From positions 15,621,307 to 15,685,306 of the forward strand of contig NC_134031.1 of the NCBI RefSeq assembly GCF_964204645.1: a DNA stretch of 64,000 nt, given 5' to 3'. Below, in pieces: positions 58,828 through 64,000 of this stretch. The position numbers were made by a program, and so were the translations under genes. Position 1 is the stretch's first letter; each line of letters opens with the position of its first letter. Source of the stretch: Tubulanus polymorphus. Lineage: Eukaryota; Nemertea; Palaeonemertea; Tubulaniformes; Tubulanidae. Below the pieces are notes generated by a model, which saw nothing but the letters and a program-made list of their open reading frames with translations, was not told the DNA's origin and searched no databases.

Positions 58828-58835
58828 TATATAGG
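58828..58835 (+). promoter_or_regulatory. Candidate TATA box upstream of filament exon I
   Basis: TATATAGG followed by a short GC-rich stretch, about 370 bases before the first filament ATG. A possible donor (GTCCAG|GTAAAAA) near 59101 hints at a leader exon, but the space to an acceptor is very short, so the leader may be unspliced. Confidence 0.4.
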
Positions 58836-59199
58836 CCCCGCCTTTTAGGCAGAGGCGAACTCTGATTTTCTTCATGTTTTAATTCTATTTCATTTTGAAG
58901 TTGGCTCTTATTGTTCTGAAGTGTGTTTCCTGAACTGCTAAACGATCTATTTCAAGGGAGAACGCCGTCAAAATCATCCCAAGGAGCCATTGACACCTTA
59001 TCGGCGAGTATAGCTCCTAATAACGCGGTCAGCGGGTTCCAGTTTCGTGACGTAACGAATCCGTTTCAGCCAATCATACAGCCGGATGAAGGAACTGTCC
59101 AGGTAAAAACGTTTCGCCCGCGGTTTTTCGGTTGTCTCACAGCGCGGCGATCAAGCGGAACAGTTAGGTATCAATCGGAAGTTTGAAGAAATATCGAGG

Positions 59200-59747
59200 A
59201 TGGCTAGCACGACGACCACCAAAGAAACCAACAAGCATGGAAACGTTACTACGACGAAAACCATATACAAGGTGGACACTGACCATACCGGACCTATCAT
59301 TACGGCCAGGCCTACTTTGGCTATCCAAAGGTCGCCCCTTATGGGTGTAGGAGGCTCTGGAGGATCAATGAGTATGCATAGCCACCACAGCATCCATGCT
59401 CATGGCCGTGCCCCGCCAACCGGTGCCTACATAAAAATGACCGGTATGGGCTCTGGTCAAGTGAAGGATCAGCGCGTGAGGGAGAAAAAGGAAATGCAAG
59501 ATTTGAACACACGTCTGGCTGATTACATCGAAAAGGTTAGATTCCTCGAAGCTCAGAATCGTAAATTGGCCGCAGAGCTGGAGGCGCTGAGGGCAAAATG
59601 GGGCAAGGAAACTTCGGCTATCAAGGCGATGTACGAGGTTGAGTTGGCGCAAGCGCGCAATCTGCTGAATCAGTCGGAAAAAGATCGTCACACTTTGGAA
59701 ATCCAAATCAATACAATCCAAGATGAGCTCCGAAGTAAAATGCTCAG
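59200..59747 (+). CDS. Cytoplasmic intermediate filament protein, first exon I (head and coil 1A)
   Basis: Encodes 182 codons plus two bases before a donor (CTCAG|GTAAGC). The head is Thr/Gly/His-rich (NVTTTKTIYKV, then PTGAYIKMTGMGSGQV), followed by REKKEMQDLNTRLADYIEKV and RFLEAQNRKL, the conserved coil 1A start of intermediate filaments (residues about 97-131). WGKETSAIKAMYE begins coil 1B. The style is that of protostome lamin-like cytoplasmic filaments. No rod exon follows before the next head exon at 61461, so this exon probably splices to a distant shared rod. The ATG is the first in frame and follows a stop-containing leader. Confidence 0.92.
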
Positions 59748-60029
59748 GTAAGCGATTAACCTTCATGTTATTGATAGATTAAAAATGCGTGTAGAATTAT
59801 TCGAGGTAAATGTGGCTATGAATGATCCGGAATATATATTCTAATCCTATTTTGCATATGACAATAACGAGTATTATGCGTGATTTGCATAATTCGGCAT
59901 TTTGACATTATTTCGAAATGCCATAATTGATATCGTGTGCAAGATGACGGTTTTTTCTACACATTTACAATGAAATATCTACGCTATCGGTATACTGGCG
60001 GCTGCGGACTAAGTTCTGATTATGACAAG

Positions 60030-60139
60030 GGCCCGGTTTTATAGACTGGTATTACCCGTAAACCCGGGGTTAACTAAATTGATGATGAATTGAGTTAGCC
60101 ACCGGGTTAAAGGTAATATCAGTCTATAAAACCGGGCCC
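60030..60139. mobile_element. Foldback MITE with gggcccggttttataga ends
   Basis: The left arm gggcccggttttatagactgg and right arm agtctataaaaccgggccc are inverted copies. The inner arms (acccgtaaacccggggttaac and gttagccaccgggttaaaggt) also pair imperfectly. Confidence 0.88.
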
Positions 60140-60189
60140 GGATTTTTTTTCTTCACATTTATAAAAACAACTGCATTCGCTTGAAACAT

Positions 60190-60830
60190 TCAGTTTCAGT
60201 TTCAGTTTAGTTTATTCACTCCACAAGTTATAATAACATTGCACAGAGCACAAAAGTAGCGCAAAGATTACAGCATATTACAAAAATATAATGATAGTAT
60301 TAATGATAATTATATTTATAATGATAACAATTATGATAATAGTAAAAATAATAATAATAATAGTGATAGCAATAATATAATACTTATAATAATAATAATT
60401 ATAATTATAATGATATTATAATGCAAAAGATGAGGCGGAATTGTAGTATCGAGATCCGATAATTATACACTATATTAGGTAAATGATTTGATACCTTTTT
60501 TAATGAATATCGCCAGATTGAGCAAAGTTTTATCTCTCGAACAGAAAAGGTTATGTAGGGTATTTTCATCGGGATGTCGCCAGTAGTAACTAGGTATAAA
60601 TTTGCTTCTCAGGCTTTGAAAAAAGGGACATACTAAAAGAAAATGGAATTCGTCTCCAGTTGCTGCCAAATTACATTTCTGACAAATTATATGGTTTCGT
60701 TCAATCTGACGATATCTACCGATTTCAATAGGTAACTTATGGTTCGAGCATCTGAATCGACACAAGGCTAGGCGGAGACTGGGGGTAATTTGGTCAGGTA
60801 CTCTTCGAATTTAAAACAGTTTTTAAAACG
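60190..60830 (-). pseudogene. LINE 3' relic with repeat-rich tail
   Basis: A 96-codon - frame (60475-60765) reads CRFRCSNHKLPIEIGRY, then IICQKCNLAATGDEFHFLLV and CPFFQSLRSKFIP. This is the widespread LINE C-terminal Cys/His region (C..C......GDEFHFLxxCP). 3' of it on - come AT-rich simple repeats (60300-60425) and an end with repeated aaactg units at about 60195-60215. Only the last part of ORF2 remains. Confidence 0.82.
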
Positions 60831-61222
60831 CTTTTAGGTTAAGCAAACGATATTATCGTAATTCCCGGTTTGAGCAAATCGTTTTGAACATGATTCGGGT
60901 ATTTGAAAATCGTTATTCACGAAAGAAGCTAACACCATTTTGAAGAATGCCTTCGTAGCAAATATGACCGCTGAAATTCCACCGTGTTTAGGACGCTATA
61001 AGATTCACAGAAAGGATTCCGTATTTCTCATAAACCTGTTTATGAATAGACTGACAAATTTAGCAATATCTTAAGTTTTTTGTGTGAACAATACGCAGTA
61101 ACTATCTTTGTCTCTAGATAGATTTTCTATGTAAAATGTAAACTCGAGGTATTCATGTTTACACGGCCCTCGCACGGGCACGTATATGAGTAGACTATGA
61201 CGTTTCGACTATGAGGACGGCC

Positions 61223-61232
61223 TATTTATATA
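61223..61232 (+). promoter_or_regulatory. Candidate TATA box upstream of filament exon II
   Basis: tatttatata about 230 bases before the exon II ATG, between two head exons. If used, it would make exon II an alternative first exon with its own promoter. Confidence 0.35.
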
Positions 61233-61460
61233 CACGCGAAATTATTCTTTCAAGAATTAAGAAAAGAATCTTTTGAATCGGTTTTCAAAGGCTAGTCGAC
61301 ACATTGTCAAAAAGGCCAATCAGAAAGCGCTAGGTCTTAGATAAATTGCCCATCTAGGGGGGTTTGTTTGTCTCAGTCACTGTGGCGATCGTCGAGAAAG
61401 GATCTGTCTAAAGATACCGTTCTAGTTTGAGGTGGAAAGAGATTAAAGGAAAGATTCAGG

Positions 61461-62002
61461 ATGTCTACACAAACGAGACAAGAGGTTACTAAATCTGGCA
61501 ACGTAACCACTACAAAAACAACGATGGAGTATGACGATTCGAATATTCCGTACCGACCCATCACCATGGCTCGGCCAATTATTCACATCAGCAGATCTAC
61601 CATCGGACTCGGTGGCCGAGCTGGGGGTAGCTCCCTCAGGGCGTCGTCCGTCTCAGCTTCCAGCAGCGCTCCGACCGGGGCTTTCTTGAAGATGACCGGC
61701 ATGGGGTCCGAGCAAGTTAAGGGCCAGCGTGTCCGCGAAAAGAAGGATCTTCAAGATTTGAACGGGCGTCTTGCTGACTATATTGAGAAGATGAGATTTT
61801 TGGAGGCCCAAAATCGTAAACTAGTGATGGAACTGGATGATCTTAAGGCCAAATGGGGGAAGGAAACGTCTGCTATTAAAGCTATGTTTGAAGGTGAACT
61901 CGCCGCTGCCCGTAGACTGCTGGATGCCGCGGAAAAAGAACGGAGCCAACTGGACGTGCAAATTAATTCGTTGAGCGAAGAACTTGCCAGGAAAAATGAT
62001 GT
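61461..62002 (+). CDS. Cytoplasmic intermediate filament protein, first exon II (head and coil 1A)
   Basis: Encodes 180 codons plus two bases before a donor (GATGT|GTAAGT), the same phase and splice position as exon I. The head differs (Ser/Arg/Gly-rich) but keeps SGNVTTTKT, PTGAFLKMTGMGSEQV and REKKDLQDLNGRLADYIEKM; the coil part is closely related to exon I. It is followed by WGKETSAIKAMFEGELAAAR of coil 1B. Again no rod exons follow within the window. Confidence 0.92.
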
Positions 62003-62872
62003 GTAAGTATCTCGAAGTTGTTTTTTTTTTACTAGCTTACTAGGGCTTTCGAACCTTTATCGAGTAACCTTACGAACAGCTTCGTGCAAAATGTAATACA
62101 AGAGTTTGATGATTTTAGGCTAAGGCACCATAAACGACGCTAAGATTAGCGCCATTTATTTCAGTAATTTTCAATACAGAAAATTCTTCCGAAAGTGTCG
62201 AATATTCGGCGACAGAAAAAAAGGCTTCTCTTATAATCTTTTACTCTCATTATCTCTCCTATTAAAAGCGCTAAAAACAATTTCTTGGATTAGAATATTT
62301 GTAGGATGTGGAAAATCATATAAACGATTATGTTCATTCTTAAATTGTTGAGTTACAGAGGGGTCCTCAAATTGGTGAGGTGGGGCGTTGTTCGGAATGG
62401 GCGTTCAATTCCAGGGTCGGCAGTAACGTGCGGTGCTTTAAGGACCGGTTTTATTTTTCCCGAGTGAAATCATATAGACCAAAGGAAATCCAGTCGCGCA
62501 TTCTTAACGAAAATCTTTGAACAGTCGGTTTTCAGTCGCCGTGTTGGGGACTGTTCGAAATCTAGGTCGCGAATAGAATTTCAAAAAGTACTGTACATAA
62601 AGAGATATGAAAACCGGTTAGATATTTTTACGACAGAGGAAAACAACACAAATATATTCATTCAACGCATGTAAAATCTTGATCACGCTCGGTTAAGATC
62701 GAGACAATGGACCACGTTATTATTAATGAGGTTTTCGAATTCCTTTTATTCAACTGATATGGAAAAAAAAACGATCGGCTTCAAGTGATTTCTGTTCGGG
62801 GTTTCAAAAGAAGAATGTAATTATCGCCACAGTATTTCCAATTTTAGCATTTGTGAAATGCATCGCAGGATC

Positions 62873-63089
62873 CTGGGTCCAGTTCCACAGTCCCGAATTA
62901 AGATTTGACTCTTGAGTTAACTATTGAAAATGAACTAACTTTAACTCAGAGTTAACTCTAACTTACAACTGTGGAACTGGGTCCAGTTCCACAGTGTTGT
63001 GGGTTAGAGTTAACTCTCGGTTAAAAGCAGTTCATTTCCAATGAGTTAACTCAGAATTAAATTACTCGCTACTGTGGAACCGGGTCCAG
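62873..63089. mobile_element. Two adjoining palindromic MITE units
   Basis: Unit 1 (62873-62985) starts ctgggtccagttccacagt and ends actgtggaactgggtccag; unit 2 (about 62977-63089) starts in that shared end and finishes actgtggaaccgggtccag. Each has an inverted-repeat core built of gagttaactc. The two units share the central ggaactgggtccagttcc. Confidence 0.85.
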
Positions 63090-63334
63090 ATTATCTGTTC
63101 CTTTGACATCTTTTCATTTATTTGATCCGTAGCTCTGATCATACGTCCACGATTGACCCAACAGACGAAATAATCGAAATGTGTGCCGTTATGAATTTTG
63201 ATTATCCAACGCTCATATCTATTTGCTTTTTAAATTAGAGACTAGTCCTTAGAACTATTTGAATATTAATCAAGGTCTCTTAGGTAATTAGTATGGTCAT
63301 TGCTCATTACTGTATAATTGTGATGTATTGATAG

Positions 63335-63416
63335 ATATATATATGTATACATACATACATACATCACTATCGATAACGTCATCGAGCGTGTAGAGCCCTG
63401 TATGCATACATACCCA
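63335..63416 (+). repeat. Short TA/CATA microsatellite
   Basis: Runs of tatata and cataca/tgcatacatac upstream of filament exon III. Simple sequence with no gene. Confidence 0.7.
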
Positions 63417-63750
63417 TGTACGACTATCATATATACAACAGACTCTTCGGAAAGGAAAAAATCGGTTTTTAGTTCGTTCTTATTCACGCTCTGGCCAAAT
63501 TTGGCCCGTTTGAAAATCGCTCCACGCATCCGGCGTGGTGGGTTCGAGGCGCAGATCGTTCCAGTATCACAGCCAATCAGCGTTCGTGAATTAGAGTTAA
63601 TACTGCGCGGTGTTGTCTGATAGCTCGGCTGTAGTTGCACGAACGGCGATCGAGAGAGTCACCCTAGGAAAGCGCGCTCGTTCTTCTAGTTTCACTCAGC
63701 GGAAAATACAATAGTTACAGGAAAGGACTATCTTCTAATTGATCATCATC

Positions 63751-64000
63751 ATGTCGACCCAAACGAAGTCGGATACTGCTAAATGTGGAAATGTTACCAC
63801 CACTACGACGAAGGTCACGTACAAAACTGCCGGCGGTATCGAGGGTCAGGTATACAAGCCCATCACGTCCCCAAGGCCTGTCTTGTATATCAACCGATCC
63901 GGTGCTGGTGGTATGGGCGGTAGCCGATCGGGAGGAAGCTCCATGATGATGAGGTCATCGATATCCACATCTCAGAATGTCCCGACTGGGGCTTTCTTGA
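63751..64000 (+). CDS. Intermediate filament protein, first exon III (cut by window edge)
   Basis: Starts MSTQTKSDTAKCGNVTTTTT and runs 83 codons to the window end at PTGAFL, the same conserved junction before coil 1A as in exons I and II. The head has Gly/Ser/Met-rich repeats (GGMGGSRSGGSSMMMRSS). Its coil part and donor lie outside the window. It is the third copy of the same exon type in 4.6 kb. Confidence 0.88.
   Translation, partial: MSTQTKSDTAKCGNVTTTTTKVTYKTAGGIEGQVYKPITSPRPVLYINRSGAGGMGGSRSGGSSMMMRSSISTSQNVPTGAFL

Larger units (their letters stand above)
59748..61460. other. Interval between filament first exons I and II
   Basis: No coil 1B, coil 2 or tail exon is present. It holds a foldback MITE (60030-60139), a LINE relic on - (60190-60830) and, near 61223-61232, a TATA-like tatttatata that could serve exon II. 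Confidence 0.7.
62003..63750. other. Interval between filament first exons II and III
   Basis: No rod exon. Contains the paired MITEs at 62873-63089, a tata/cata microsatellite at about 63335-63415, and a GC-richer leader region at 63480-63750 before exon III. Confidence 0.65.

Noticed and set aside
63402-63620. 72-codon + strand ORF upstream of filament exon III
   Set aside because: Runs out of a microsatellite and has no resemblance to filament heads; probably leader or promoter sequence.

Overview
The window is nuclear DNA of an animal, most likely a lophotrochozoan and plausibly a mollusc. It is AT-rich, has GT-AG introns throughout, and is full of short foldback transposons and broken LINE pieces. 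The protostome-type intermediate-filament head and coil-1 exons, a peroxisomal uricase and an invertebrate Cys-loop anion channel all point that way. The phylum is my inference; no species can be read from the sequence. There is no prokaryotic operon structure, CRISPR array or virus.

Layout, left to right. 1-4.2 kb: a possible terminal exon on + (290-469) and an unidentified terminal exon on - (1647-2323). 4.2-16.9 kb, - strand: a complete 21-exon pappalysin (PAPP-A family metzincin). Its reconstructed exons keep phase at every junction and give 1,586 codons, but one in-frame TGA replaces what should be a conserved Trp. A tRNA-Ser(TGA) gene and several MITEs lie in its introns. 17.8-21.8 kb, - strand: a complete 7-exon urate oxidase with all expected catalytic residues and a C-terminal SKL. 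23.3-37.8 kb, + strand: a 9-exon, 460-residue glycine/glutamate-type Cys-loop chloride channel with an odd pore helix. 38.3-41.9 kb, - strand: two tandem paralogues for secreted, internally repetitive, charge-segregated proteins (304 and 189 residues). 43.1-45.0 kb, - strand: the 3' exons of an unidentified cysteine-rich gene. 45-58.8 kb: mostly gene-free, with LINE and SINE relics and MITEs. 59.2-64.0 kb, + strand: three successive intermediate-filament first exons (head plus coil 1A) with no rod exons between them, best read as alternative first exons of one gene whose shared rod lies beyond the right edge.

The genes do not form a pathway; this is an ordinary metazoan neighbourhood. The best leads are the tandem repeat precursors, the array of alternative filament heads, the single premature UGA in an otherwise intact pappalysin, the Thr-to-Leu change at pore position 6' of the channel, and a foldback transposon family with a 9-bp target duplication, one copy of which touches a splice donor.

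Exon models were built by hand from splice consensus, phase continuity and family resemblance. Phase sums that close exactly (4758, 885, 1383, 915 and 570 nt) support them, but no transcript evidence was available.
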